Source: Nitrososphaeria archaeon
GTDB taxonomy: Archaea; Thermoproteota; Nitrososphaeria; Nitrososphaerales; JACAEJ01
NCBI GenBank assembly: GCA_029775925.1
Contig: JARVKB010000004.1
Coordinates: forward strand, 1-64,000
Length of the DNA: 64,000 bases
Reading direction: 5' to 3'
Shown here: in pieces, positions 47,295 through 56,798 of the stretch
Layout: every line of letters begins with the position of its first letter
Numbering within the stretch: position 1 is the first letter of the stretch
Translations under genes and position numbers: made by a program
Notes under the pieces: model-generated
Seen by the model: the letters and a program-made list of their open reading frames with translations, nothing else
Told to the model about the DNA's origin: nothing
Database searches by the model: none

Positions 47295-47332
47295 TCAGCT
47301 CTATCTTTTACTATTGATAAACCTTTTCTTGA

Positions 47333-47929
47333 TTAAATTAAAATGCTATTTAATAAATCCTCTATTACTGGCCAACCGAAGTATCCAGCGTAAGCATAAA
47401 ACAAGTTCAAAATTATCTTTCCAGTTATTGCAGCCAAAAGAGCTTTAACCTTAGGGTATCCTATAAGCCCTAATGGTATCCAAATAAGATCGTCAGGAGT
47501 TAATGGAGTCAAAGCAAATAGTATTATAAGCCATAAGCCATATTTTTCTAATTTAAGACGCCACTTTGCTAAACTCTCTTTTCTCTTTTCAGACAAGACA
47601 TACCTACCTCCTACCCCAACATAATAATGGAGGTACTGTCCCAATCCTGCACCTAACCCAGCAAGTATCCCAACCAGTAATGGATTAAGAGAAGCAACAC
47701 CAACTAACAAAGGTATTATTATGTAAGATGGAAATACTGATAGGAATAATGTGCTTGTTGCGAGAAAACCAGATAAAAATGCACCAGCATAGCCCATACC
47801 TTTTATGATTTCGATAACTTCATCCAAGCTCATGATTGAAGCCTCCATGCTATAATATAGAACAATAGTCATAATGAATAATGATGTGATGATCACTCCA
47901 GTTAATAGAATCTTTTTCATTTTAATCAA
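47333..47929 (-). CDS. DedA/VTT-like SNARE-associated membrane protein
   Basis: Multi-helix ORF 198 aa, GLGAGLGQYLHYYVGVGGR and LTPLTPDDLIWIPLGLIGYP. Confidence 0.65.
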   Translation of the reverse strand: MIKMKKILLTGVIITSLFIMTIVLYYSMEASIMSLDEVIEIIKGMGYAGAFLSGFLATSTLFLSVFPSYIIIPLLVGVASLNPLLVGILAGLGAGLGQYLHYYVGVGGRYVLSEKRKESLAKWRLKLEKYGLWLIILFALTPLTPDDLIWIPLGLIGYPKVKALLAAITGKIILNLFYAYAGYFGWPVIEDLLNSILI

Positions 47930-47938
47930 AACAGTAAT

Positions 47939-48871
47939 TTATTTAGATAAAGTCTCTATTATCTTATCGACTAATAAAGTTGCTGCTAACTCTTGTGCTT
48001 CTTTAGTTTGTGCTCCTATATGAGGTGTTGCTATAATGTTATGGAGCTTAATTAATTCATTAGAGACTGGTGGTTCTATTTCAAATACATCTAGCGCTGC
48101 TCCTTTTATTAAACCTTCCTTAAGAGCGTTTAAAAGAGCTTTCTCATCAATAACTGAACCTCTAGAAGTGTTAATTAAATATGCATTTTTCTTCATCTTA
48201 CTTAACTTCTCTTCATTTATCATATGATAAGTTTCATCAGTTAGGGTAACATGTAAAGATACAAAGTCTGAAGATGAGAGTAGCTCATCTAAAGATACTA
48301 ACTTTGCTCCAAATTCATTAAGAATTTTTTCATCTAAATTAACGATATCATTAACAAGAATTTTCATTCCAAAAGCTTTTGCTAACCTTGCAACTTGAGT
48401 GCCTATTCTACCCATGCCTATTATCCCTAAAGTCTTCCCTCTCAATTCAAAACCTATTAATTCATCTTTAAGCCAATTACCTTGCTTCATACCAGAGTCT
48501 CCTTTTGAGATTCCTCGAGCAAGATCTATCATAAGCCCTATAGTTAGCTCAGCAACAGCATTTGTAGAAGATTCAGGAGTGTTAAAGACTTTTATTCCTT
48601 TAGATTCGGCTGCTTTTAAATCTATGTTGTCAAGCCCTATACCAGCTCTTCCTATCACTTTAAGCTTCTCTCCTTTTTCTATCACGTCTTTAGTTATCTT
48701 TGTTCTCCCTCTAACAATAACCACATCATAATCATGGATTTTATTCAACAGTTCTTGACTTGTTATTTTTGGTAAGTATGTTACATCAAATCTTGACTCT
48801 AGCCTTTTTATCCCATTCTCAGCAAAGCTATCACATATAAGTACTTTGTATTTAGCTCGCTCCAATTCCAA
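47939..48871 (-). CDS. serA: D-3-phosphoglycerate dehydrogenase-type 2-hydroxyacid dehydrogenase
   Basis: VIGRAGIGLDNIDLKAAESKGIKVFNTPESSTNAVAELTIGL, LGIIGMGRIGTQVARLAKAFGM, NTSRGSVIDEKALLNAL. Confidence 0.85.
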   Translation of the reverse strand: MELERAKYKVLICDSFAENGIKRLESRFDVTYLPKITSQELLNKIHDYDVVIVRGRTKITKDVIEKGEKLKVIGRAGIGLDNIDLKAAESKGIKVFNTPESSTNAVAELTIGLMIDLARGISKGDSGMKQGNWLKDELIGFELRGKTLGIIGMGRIGTQVARLAKAFGMKILVNDIVNLDEKILNEFGAKLVSLDELLSSSDFVSLHVTLTDETYHMINEEKLSKMKKNAYLINTSRGSVIDEKALLNALKEGLIKGAALDVFEIEPPVSNELIKLHNIIATPHIGAQTKEAQELAATLLVDKIIETLSK

Positions 48872-49225
48872 GCATTTTAGATTTATTTTGTACTTATAAG
48901 TATAAAGTTGACTATAAATGCTCTTATTTTAGTTTTTTAGTAGAAACAACAACGGACAGCACAAATTTTAATATAATAAATGAGATGGTTGACTGTGTTT
49001 ACTTCTCAACAAAAACTCGCTAAGCGTTCTTTATGAATATTGTCCTTGGCTTAAGGGTAAGATCGTTCTAAGCTCATAGGAGATAAGATTTTTTAGGAAT
49101 ATGTCAAGAAATTCCTGAAAGACTCTTAAATAGAGCCCAAGATCATCGCTGATGAGAATTATTTGGAAGTAATAAGAAAGTAATTCTATCCTGCCATTTT
49201 TCTAATGAGTCGACAATGTATTCGA

Positions 49226-49861
49226 CTATTTACTTTTTGATGAAAGCCTCTTAGAAAGCTTCTCCATGGACCTTATTATCTTAGATCTTCTTACCTCTTC
49301 AGTAACTGCAGATCTAGTATCTTCTATCAGTATTCTTGCTACATCCAACTTCCTTCTTATGCCTTGAGCTAAGTGATCATAAACTGCAAAAGGTAGTAAA
49401 AGAATATATAAGCGCTCCATTATGCTGAAGAGTGAAAAAGCTTCTTCGCTTTTTCCTCTTCTTATCTCATCATATGTGCGTCTTTTTAACTCTCCTATCG
49501 TATCCAATAAACCGAGAAGATAAGATACATTTGTTACTTCAAGCTCTTTATGTGATGGTATTGATTTCTTCATTGCTATTGAGTAAAGAACAGATGCTTC
49601 AACGTACTCTACTTCAGGTGCTATAAGATATTTTTGTAAATCATCGGTAACAACTTTTCTCAATTCTGCTAGAATACTTTTAGCAGAATTGAGTTTAGAA
49701 ATTGCTTCATTAAAGTTCGTTAAGTGAATGTTAGTTATCGCTTTAGCAGATAGAGATATAACATCTCTAGATTCACGTAGTATCCTCTCACGTTTTTTCT
49801 CGATTTCATCTAATTCTTTCGATATTTCTAAAAGAGATTCTTCAACTTGTTCTATACCCAT
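49226..49861 (-). CDS. Archaeal translin-family protein
   Basis: RESRDVISLSAKAITNIHL, EYVEASVLYSIAMKK, YLLGLLDTIGELKRRTYDEIRRG, LPFAVYDHLAQGIRRKLDVAR. Confidence 0.8.
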   Translation of the reverse strand: MGIEQVEESLLEISKELDEIEKKRERILRESRDVISLSAKAITNIHLTNFNEAISKLNSAKSILAELRKVVTDDLQKYLIAPEVEYVEASVLYSIAMKKSIPSHKELEVTNVSYLLGLLDTIGELKRRTYDEIRRGKSEEAFSLFSIMERLYILLLPFAVYDHLAQGIRRKLDVARILIEDTRSAVTEEVRRSKIIRSMEKLSKRLSSKSK

Positions 49862-49914
49862 AGAAGAATCTTATACCAAGTGAATAAAATAGATTTTGTT
49901 GTTAAAGAAGTATA

Positions 49915-51498
49915 TTAATGAGCTATAGTCTGGCTTTGCTCTCTTAGAAATTGTTGTAGATAATAAGGTCCTCCTGCTCCTTTTCCACTAGATCCGCTAA
50001 GTTTCCATCCTACAAAAGGCTGTGCTCCTACCATTGCTCCTGTTGTAGCCCCTATTTTTCTATTAGCATATATTACTCCTGCTTGAATTTCATCAAAGAA
50101 TTTCTTTATCTCTTTCTCATCTTCACTAAATATACCAGCTGTTAAGCCATAGTCTACATTATTAGATAGATTTATTGCTTCATCAAGAGAATCGACTTCA
50201 GCAATGCAAAGTATTGGCACAAAAAGCTCATCTTTAAAGAATTTATGATCTTTTGGAAGTTCATCAACTATAGTAGGCTCAACAAAATAACCATATTTGT
50301 GCTTTTCATCAGTTAAAATCCTTCCACCAGTTAAAACTTTACCATCTTTCTTTGCTATCTCTATATAATCCTGATAATTCTTATAGGCCCTTTGATTAAT
50401 CAACGGGCTTATGAAGCTATCTTTTAATGTTGGATCATCTATTACTAGCTCTTTTGTCCTCTTTACAAGCTTTTCTAAAAAATCTTTCTTTACCCTTTTA
50501 TCTACATAAACACGAGAACAAGCACTACATTTTTGACCACTATAACCAAAAGCTGCTCTTACTACTCCTTCTACAGCTTTATTTAGATCTGCTTTAGATG
50601 TAACTATAACTGGGTTCTTACCACCCATCTCAGCTATAAAGGGTCTTGGACGTTTTTCATTAAAAATTCTATATGATTTTACACCTACGTCCTTAGACCC
50701 TGTAAAGACTATTCCTTGTACATCATCATTATTCACTAATTCAGCTCCTACAATATCCCCTGAACCAGTCACATAATTGAATACTCCTTTTGGTAATCCT
50801 GCTTCATTAAGAATCTCGTAAATCTTAAATCCAGTCAGAGGAGTATCACTAGAAGGCTTAAAAACAACGGTATTGCCTGTAATTAATGCTCCTGAACTCA
50901 TGCCTATTGCTATAGCGAAAGGAAAGTTGAAGGGAGAGATTACTCCCCAGACCCCATAAGGCTTCATAACGCTCTTTGTTTCCTCATTAGGGAATGCTTT
51001 TCCCATTTTTTTCTCATATCCTTTATTTGCTTCCATCTCCTCACAATAGTATCTCATTAAATCTATTCCTTCATCTACATCTGCTATTGCTTCAAATCTA
51101 TTCTTTCCATTTTCTAAAGTTATTATTGCAGCTAATTCATATTTCTTTTGAGAAGATATATCTGCAGCCTTTCTAAATATCTTCGTTCTCTCATAATATG
51201 GTATTGAACTCCAAAGTTTGAAGGCTTTCTTCGCTGCCTCTACAGCCTTCTTTACATCATCCTTTGTTCCTTTTTGAAAGTATCCTATAACTATTCTTGT
51301 ATCAGATGGACTCGTCTTGATAAATTCTCCTTCTTTAGAGTAAACTTCTTTTCCATTTATTATATTTGGGTATTTTTTCCCAAGTTCCTTCTTAACTTTT
51401 TCTAAGGCTTCTTCATAATTTTTATGAAATTCTTCAGCCTTACCAGAATTTAAGGCTTTAAACCATGTTAGCTCATTCTCAAAGACCATTCTAATCAC
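49915..51498 (-). CDS. 1-pyrroline-5-carboxylate dehydrogenase (aldehyde dehydrogenase family)
   Basis: SPFNFPFAIAIGMSSGALITGNTVVFKPSSDTPLT, EMGGKNPVIV, GYSGQKCSACSRVYV. Confidence 0.85.
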   Translation of the reverse strand: MIRMVFENELTWFKALNSGKAEEFHKNYEEALEKVKKELGKKYPNIINGKEVYSKEGEFIKTSPSDTRIVIGYFQKGTKDDVKKAVEAAKKAFKLWSSIPYYERTKIFRKAADISSQKKYELAAIITLENGKNRFEAIADVDEGIDLMRYYCEEMEANKGYEKKMGKAFPNEETKSVMKPYGVWGVISPFNFPFAIAIGMSSGALITGNTVVFKPSSDTPLTGFKIYEILNEAGLPKGVFNYVTGSGDIVGAELVNNDDVQGIVFTGSKDVGVKSYRIFNEKRPRPFIAEMGGKNPVIVTSKADLNKAVEGVVRAAFGYSGQKCSACSRVYVDKRVKKDFLEKLVKRTKELVIDDPTLKDSFISPLINQRAYKNYQDYIEIAKKDGKVLTGGRILTDEKHKYGYFVEPTIVDELPKDHKFFKDELFVPILCIAEVDSLDEAINLSNNVDYGLTAGIFSEDEKEIKKFFDEIQAGVIYANRKIGATTGAMVGAQPFVGWKLSGSSGKGAGGPYYLQQFLREQSQTIAH

Positions 51499-52314
51499 TC
51501 ACGCCTTACTTAATTCCTTTGCCCTTTCTGTTGCTTTTATTACAGCATCTATAATTGTTGCTCTAACTCTTCCTCTCTCCATTTCTAACAATCCCTCTAT
51601 CGTAGTTCCTCCTGGTGTTACAACCATGTCCTTAAGCTTTGCGGGATGTTCATTAATTTCCAAAACCATCTTTCCTGCTCCTAAAATAGTTTGAGCGCTA
51701 AGGGTTATAGCAATATCTCTGGGCAAACCTAGTCTAACACCTGCATCGCTTAGCGCCTCAATTATTAAATATATGTAAGCTGGTCCGCTTCCAACCAAGC
51801 CAGTTACTGCATCAAAGTATTTTTCATCAAGAATTATCGTTCTTCCCAAAATGCTAAGTACTTCTTTTACAGCTTCTAACTTCTCTTTTGGCGTATTGTC
51901 TGATGGACAAATGGCGATCATACCTTCTCTTACAAAGCATGCAATGTTGGGCATAACTCTTATAATAGGAATTCCTTCTGGCAGATTTTTTCTTATAAAA
52001 TCTAATTTAATCCCTGCAGCAATGCTAACAAGTATTTTTTCAGGGGTTATATTATCTCTTATACTCTCAAGGACATCTTTCACATTATGAGGTTTAACAG
52101 ATATTATTATCAAATCGCTACGCTCTACCAATTTTTTTGTATCATCAAAGCTTTCAATATGGTAATTATCAGTAATGTATTTACGGCGCTTTTCTATTAT
52201 CTCTGATGCGTAAACGTCTTGTGGAGAAAATATCTTTGATTTAAGGAAACCTGAAATCAAGGCTTCTCCCATATTTCCTGCTCCAATAATGCCTATTTTC
52301 TTAATTTTGTTCAA
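51499..52314 (-). CDS. proC: Pyrroline-5-carboxylate reductase
   Basis: IGIIGAGNMGEALISGFL, IIRVMPNIACFVREGM, GLVGSGPAYIYLIIEALSDAGVRLGLPRD, VVTPGGTTIEGL. Confidence 0.9.
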   Translation of the reverse strand: MNKIKKIGIIGAGNMGEALISGFLKSKIFSPQDVYASEIIEKRRKYITDNYHIESFDDTKKLVERSDLIIISVKPHNVKDVLESIRDNITPEKILVSIAAGIKLDFIRKNLPEGIPIIRVMPNIACFVREGMIAICPSDNTPKEKLEAVKEVLSILGRTIILDEKYFDAVTGLVGSGPAYIYLIIEALSDAGVRLGLPRDIAITLSAQTILGAGKMVLEINEHPAKLKDMVVTPGGTTIEGLLEMERGRVRATIIDAVIKATERAKELSKA

Positions 52315-52746
52315 AGTCTGTCGCCTACATCAATAGGCAACTTAAAAGTTTTTCTAAGTATTAAAACTTTAATTAATGATTGTCAAATTTTGATTTCCCT
52401 TAACATAAATGAAAAAGAAGATTGTCCGCCAAATTTAACTAAAGAAGTTAAAACCCAATGTAAGTGAGAACGGAAATCTGGAAGTTAAACTTCAAAAGAC
52501 GACTCAATCAAAATAGAATAAAAATTTCTTTTTAGTTCATTTTTTCTATGTGCTTTTTGCTCTCAAGATTTAGAAGGAATTTATGATTTTCTGCTTTTTC
52601 GTCAAGTTTCGAAGCAGACATTGCTACCAGATGAACTATTGGCCAAAATTTTATTTAAATTTAATTTAAGCCTTGTTAAATATGGATTTCTTGGCACATA
52701 ACACTTTGAATCTTCATCCTAAAAAGGAATCATTCGATAATTTAGT

Positions 52747-54126
52747 TTAATTTATATTAGTCTTTGAGAAAGTTTTTTCCCTGTAAAGAGATTTTCCATC
52801 TATGCTTGTAATATTGAAAAGGCAGAACGGTATGAGTTTCTTGTCAGGCGTAACAACATGTATGCAGCATTCTTGAACTCTTTCTAATTCAACGTTCCAT
52901 ACGTCTTGGAAGGCCATCGTTGAAACTGTTAAGTAATTTTCTGACATCCTTTTTATTAAATCCATCCAAGTCCCTGGCTCACACCCACATAATAAGTTAT
53001 CTCCTAAACCCAACTGTTCCATAATAGATTCTTCTGGGAACTTCCAAAGATCTTTAATAGCATCACGAGTCTTCTTTGATATATCTTCTACTTCACACGA
53101 TGGGCAGGAAAGATTGCTAGTAAGTGGTAAAAGCTTACCATTCTCTAAAACGACAGAGTAGCTTCTAGCATCACAATGCACGTTAGGGCAAGAAGTAGGA
53201 GTAAAGTTCTCAACTTTTAGCTCTCCCCTTGTTTGGGCCTCTATAGCTTTTAGGATATCAGGTATGGTCACTCTATCGTTATTATTTGGTAGAGAAGGGT
53301 ATCTGCCAAAATAACTTAGAGGTTGAAAATGAACACCGTTTACCGTTGGAACCCATTTTTTAGCAAAATTTATTATATCACCTATTTGATCATAATTGAC
53401 TCCTTTTTCAATCACAGGTACGAGTACTACACCTATCTCTAACTTTGAACAGTTTTCAAGAGCTTTAAGTTTAACATCAAGAAGGTCTAAACCACACCTT
53501 TTTTCATATACGTCCTTAGTTAAGCCATCAAAAGAGAAATAAAGTGCATCCACACCTTTCTCTTTCAATTCTTTAAAATAATCAAAATCTTTACTCAATC
53601 TTATGGCATTTGTGTTCAACTCTATATAATCTATGCCCATTTCCTTTCCCATAGCAACTATTTCTGGGAGATCATCTCTCACTGTGGGTTCGCCACCGCT
53701 TATTTGAACACATATGGGTTTAGGACAGTTTTTTAATAATGTCTCATACATTCCTTCAATAGTTTGGATGTCTGGATGATAATTGTATGATTTAGCACTT
53801 GCAAAGCAATAGGGGCAATTTAAATTACATCTATTTGTAATTTCTAAGACTGCAACACAAGTTCTTTGTTTATGAGCAGGGCACAGTCCACAATCGTTTG
53901 GGCATCCATTCTTAGAGTCAGTGATTGTCTGATCTGGTTTCTTCTTTTTGACGTTAAACTTAAAGCGGTCTATATAAGAGGTTACCCCTCTCCAAATGAT
54001 CGTTTTAAAAGATCCGTGATCTGGGCAAGATTTTTCAAGAAAAACATCATCCTTCTCAACAACTTTTCTAGCAGGAATCTTTCTTAAACATTTTGGACAG
54101 AGACTTTCAGTCTCACCTATTAGCAT
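52747..54126 (-). CDS. Radical SAM protein with N-terminal Cys motifs (TrsS/tetraether-synthase-like architecture)
   Basis: LCPKCLRKIPAR...KSCPDHGSFKTIIW; CPNDCGLCPAHKQRTCVAVLEITNRCNLNCPYCFAS; C-terminal CCIHVVTPDKKLIPFCLFN. Confidence 0.82.
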   Translation of the reverse strand: MLIGETESLCPKCLRKIPARKVVEKDDVFLEKSCPDHGSFKTIIWRGVTSYIDRFKFNVKKKKPDQTITDSKNGCPNDCGLCPAHKQRTCVAVLEITNRCNLNCPYCFASAKSYNYHPDIQTIEGMYETLLKNCPKPICVQISGGEPTVRDDLPEIVAMGKEMGIDYIELNTNAIRLSKDFDYFKELKEKGVDALYFSFDGLTKDVYEKRCGLDLLDVKLKALENCSKLEIGVVLVPVIEKGVNYDQIGDIINFAKKWVPTVNGVHFQPLSYFGRYPSLPNNNDRVTIPDILKAIEAQTRGELKVENFTPTSCPNVHCDARSYSVVLENGKLLPLTSNLSCPSCEVEDISKKTRDAIKDLWKFPEESIMEQLGLGDNLLCGCEPGTWMDLIKRMSENYLTVSTMAFQDVWNVELERVQECCIHVVTPDKKLIPFCLFNITSIDGKSLYREKTFSKTNIN

Positions 54127-54171
54127 ATTAACAATAAATGCATGAAATCTTAAATACTTTTTTAGATCTAT

Positions 54172-54549
54172 TTATCTAAATGGATTTTCTCCAACATCAT
54201 TATAATATTCTAATAGTACTTTATTAGCCCTTCTAGATACTCTCCTTTTTTCAAATTTTGAATAAACGATACGAAGTGTTCTAAGATCCCATTCTGTATC
54301 GCATTTCGGACATCTAGCAAGCTCACAACCTCTGACACTACCTGGGCAGCCTTGGCAACTTATGGCTCTGGCCCATAAAAGGCTAAATTCAGCGTTGCAT
54401 TCTGGGCATCTTACTAATTTGGCAGTCTTCCAAACCATGCCGGTAGGGTCGATCTGGTTTAAGCAAGTAGGAGTCTCGTAGAAGGATCTATGAACGTTAA
54501 AATCTTTCCTTCTTTCTTCATACAATTTCCTTAATTGTGAAGTTTTCAT
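54172..54549 (-). CDS. Cys-rich zinc-ribbon/redox-type small protein
   Basis: RCPECNAEF...CQGCPGSVRGCELARCPKCDTEW; 125 aa; within the operon. Confidence 0.65.
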   Translation of the reverse strand: MKTSQLRKLYEERRKDFNVHRSFYETPTCLNQIDPTGMVWKTAKLVRCPECNAEFSLLWARAISCQGCPGSVRGCELARCPKCDTEWDLRTLRIVYSKFEKRRVSRRANKVLLEYYNDVGENPFR

Positions 54550-54610
54550 AATCGATCAATATTGATAATAAAGATATTTAAAGCTATCTAAAAAAATAAA
54601 AGGTGGTGCC

Positions 54611-55096
54611 TTATGCCCTCTTCTTTTCGAAGAGCATTTCAGCCACAGCAACTGGCTTTGCCGCTATGTCTTCTTCAATATAACTTTCTTGACATTTAGG
54701 GCAGGTAAGAGTTGGGGCCATTCTAACGATGCCCATGTATTCTAGATCGAACTGTCCTCGGACTGTTTGGACATCGTCCTTGGCACACCACCAGTCCTTT
54801 ACTTCTTCTGGGACTGTATAGACTAAGTTCTTCATACGCATCTTATGGCTATAGACCTTCTTGATTACATATGCTGTGACTGGGTGGGTTCCGGGAGCTG
54901 CTGGAGCATACATTACATATAGGGTTATATTATCCATGATCTTTTTTGCTAAATTTTCTCCAGTGACTTTATTGATGAGCTTTGCCTTCTTCTCTTCAGC
55001 TTCATAAACTAATTTTTTGCACATATCAGCAGAGATGCCCTTTTGGGCTAGGGCATTCTCAATCTCTTTTGGAACCAAAACATCTATCATTACCAT
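54611..55096 (-). CDS. Small redox-type protein with C-terminal CPKC...EEDIA motif (resembles the DVU_1557-type family, by eye)
   Basis: LTCPKCQESYIEEDIAAKPVAVAEMLFEKKRA; 161 aa. Confidence 0.55.
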   Translation of the reverse strand: MVMIDVLVPKEIENALAQKGISADMCKKLVYEAEEKKAKLINKVTGENLAKKIMDNITLYVMYAPAAPGTHPVTAYVIKKVYSHKMRMKNLVYTVPEEVKDWWCAKDDVQTVRGQFDLEYMGIVRMAPTLTCPKCQESYIEEDIAAKPVAVAEMLFEKKRA

Positions 55097-55099
55097 TTT

Positions 55100-56317
55100 T
55101 CACCACGTCCCATACGTTCCATAATCCTTACACGCTTTTACCGCTGCTAATGTACAGCCAGGATTTGTAATCAAAGGAGTCTCACAAGTAGTTCCCAATA
55201 TACATCCTCTAGGCGAATCCCTTGCTTTGAGGAGTTGACTCTTGCTTTGTTCGTATATGAAAGAGAAGTTCGGTTCTATCATCCTCTTCCCATCTACCGT
55301 TGTGAGTAGAGTCATCCTATTGCCAAATTCCTTCTTTAATAGATCCCCTGGGAATACATCATCACCATAGTATCCTATGTGTATAACTGTGAAAGGCGTG
55401 GTAATAACATCTCTCCACATCGGGTAATCTCTTGAATGATCTCCACAAAGATGATACCATAATTGAGGGCCACCACCACCTGCAAGCGCCCTTCTTACAA
55501 AGTCTCTTTGATGATCGAAGGAGAATTCCTTTACGTACTTCGGTGGTAAGACTGTGGAGTTGGCTAAAACACTACCTATTACCATCATGTCAAACCCATA
55601 TCTATCAGCTGTAAGAGATGCCCCATTCGCACTAGTGTAAGCAAGGGCATCAAGAATCTTATGGCAAGCCTTAGGTTCTTTTCTAGTCCATATGATGAAC
55701 TTCTCAGGACCTACTAACTCAGCAGCCATTGAGAATAAGCAGAATACATTATGCATAGGTAACATCATGTCAGGTATGTTGGCTTTTTCATAATCAAAAG
55801 CTCTCCAATGAAGCTCGGTTGTCTTGCATTTATCTGGCGTCAAATCTTCTTTCTCAAACTTCTGTATTTTATCAGCATCTTCAGGATTCTTTATCGGTCT
55901 ATCTCCTACAACGATCCATGGAAGTGTATTGGTTGTTTGTAGCTTAACCCCGTACTTCTCCAAGAATACGTTAGAATAGAAGAAGTGGGCGACTGGTAAA
56001 AGATCAAACAGCTCATTAAAATATGCTACACAATGAACAGCAATCTCGGGATACTCATAGAAATCTCTGTTAGTGAAACCTAGCAAAGTGGTTGCGTGTG
56101 CCATGACTATAGGATCGAAATCTATTCTATCTTTGAATACATCAACGAAAGGAGATGCAAAACGTGTAACAGACCCTGTGTGCCATTTTTTATGTGATTC
56201 AGTATCATGTGAGATGAAGTGAGATGGTAGTTTATCAATTGGAACAGTAGGTTGGTAGCTCATATTCTTTCGGAAAAGAAATATCGACTCCCTTATATAA
56301 GAATTTTGAATTAACAT
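55100..56317 (-). CDS. Uroporphyrinogen decarboxylase-family methyltransferase (second copy)
   Basis: WYHLCGDHSRD HxCG motif; C-terminal CILGTTCETPLITNPGCTLAAVKACKDYGTYG parallels 10390-11457. Confidence 0.8.
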   Translation of the reverse strand: MLIQNSYIRESIFLFRKNMSYQPTVPIDKLPSHFISHDTESHKKWHTGSVTRFASPFVDVFKDRIDFDPIVMAHATTLLGFTNRDFYEYPEIAVHCVAYFNELFDLLPVAHFFYSNVFLEKYGVKLQTTNTLPWIVVGDRPIKNPEDADKIQKFEKEDLTPDKCKTTELHWRAFDYEKANIPDMMLPMHNVFCLFSMAAELVGPEKFIIWTRKEPKACHKILDALAYTSANGASLTADRYGFDMMVIGSVLANSTVLPPKYVKEFSFDHQRDFVRRALAGGGGPQLWYHLCGDHSRDYPMWRDVITTPFTVIHIGYYGDDVFPGDLLKKEFGNRMTLLTTVDGKRMIEPNFSFIYEQSKSQLLKARDSPRGCILGTTCETPLITNPGCTLAAVKACKDYGTYGTW

Positions 56318-56326
56318 CGTTATATT

Positions 56327-56599
56327 CTAAATCGCTTCTTTTAACTTCTTCTTTGCATAAAAGTAGGTCCTTCTACTTATCAACCCATTCCGAAAGTCAT
56401 CTTCAAGAAGACTTATGGCCAGAGTAGTCCCTCTTAATTCAAGATATTTTTGGATTTTGCTCTTTCTTCCAATCTTAGCGTCTAACTTTTGTATAATATT
56501 TAATACAGGCTCTCTCTCGATAACAGCAAGATTGTAAACTCTTTCAAGAATAGCAGTGAAAGCCTTCTCCCCAAGTTTCTCCAATAGTCTTCGAAACAT
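56327..56599 (-). CDS. Small basic protein, first gene of the second methyltransferase operon
   Basis: MFRRLLEKLGEKAFTAILERVYNLAVIEREP...; the track start at TTG 56626 is inside the palindrome, so ATG 56599 is preferred. Confidence 0.55.
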   Translation of the reverse strand: MFRRLLEKLGEKAFTAILERVYNLAVIEREPVLNIIQKLDAKIGRKSKIQKYLELRGTTLAISLLEDDFRNGLISRRTYFYAKKKLKEAI

Positions 56600-56618
56600 A
56601 TATTCTAATTTTCTTTCC

Positions 56619-56642
56619 AAGTGCAAAAATATTTTTGCACTT
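56619..56642. promoter_or_regulatory. 24-bp perfect palindrome AAGTGCAAAAATATTTTTGCACTT, candidate operator
   Basis: Centre is ~31 nt upstream of ATG 56599; 22 nt (56618-56639) identical to 9654-9675. Confidence 0.7.
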
Positions 56643-56798
56643 TGATAATTAAAATTTTTCTTTTTATGGTCTGAATGATATTAAAACAAGACTTAACTTC
56701 TACCAAGGATTTTCGATTATCTTGATTTATCTTTGTGCTATTCTCTTTTATTTTTCAATATGGTTAAACTGTATATTCTGTTTTTAGTTTTTCAGAGT

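Noticed and set aside
48961-49225. Possible C/D-box sRNA (CTGATGA-like string) in the intergenic region
   Set aside because: No convincing paired C, D, C' and D' boxes at proper spacing.
56600-56626. ORF-track TTG start for the 99-aa ORF
   Set aside because: Start lies inside the 24-bp palindrome; ATG 56599 preferred.
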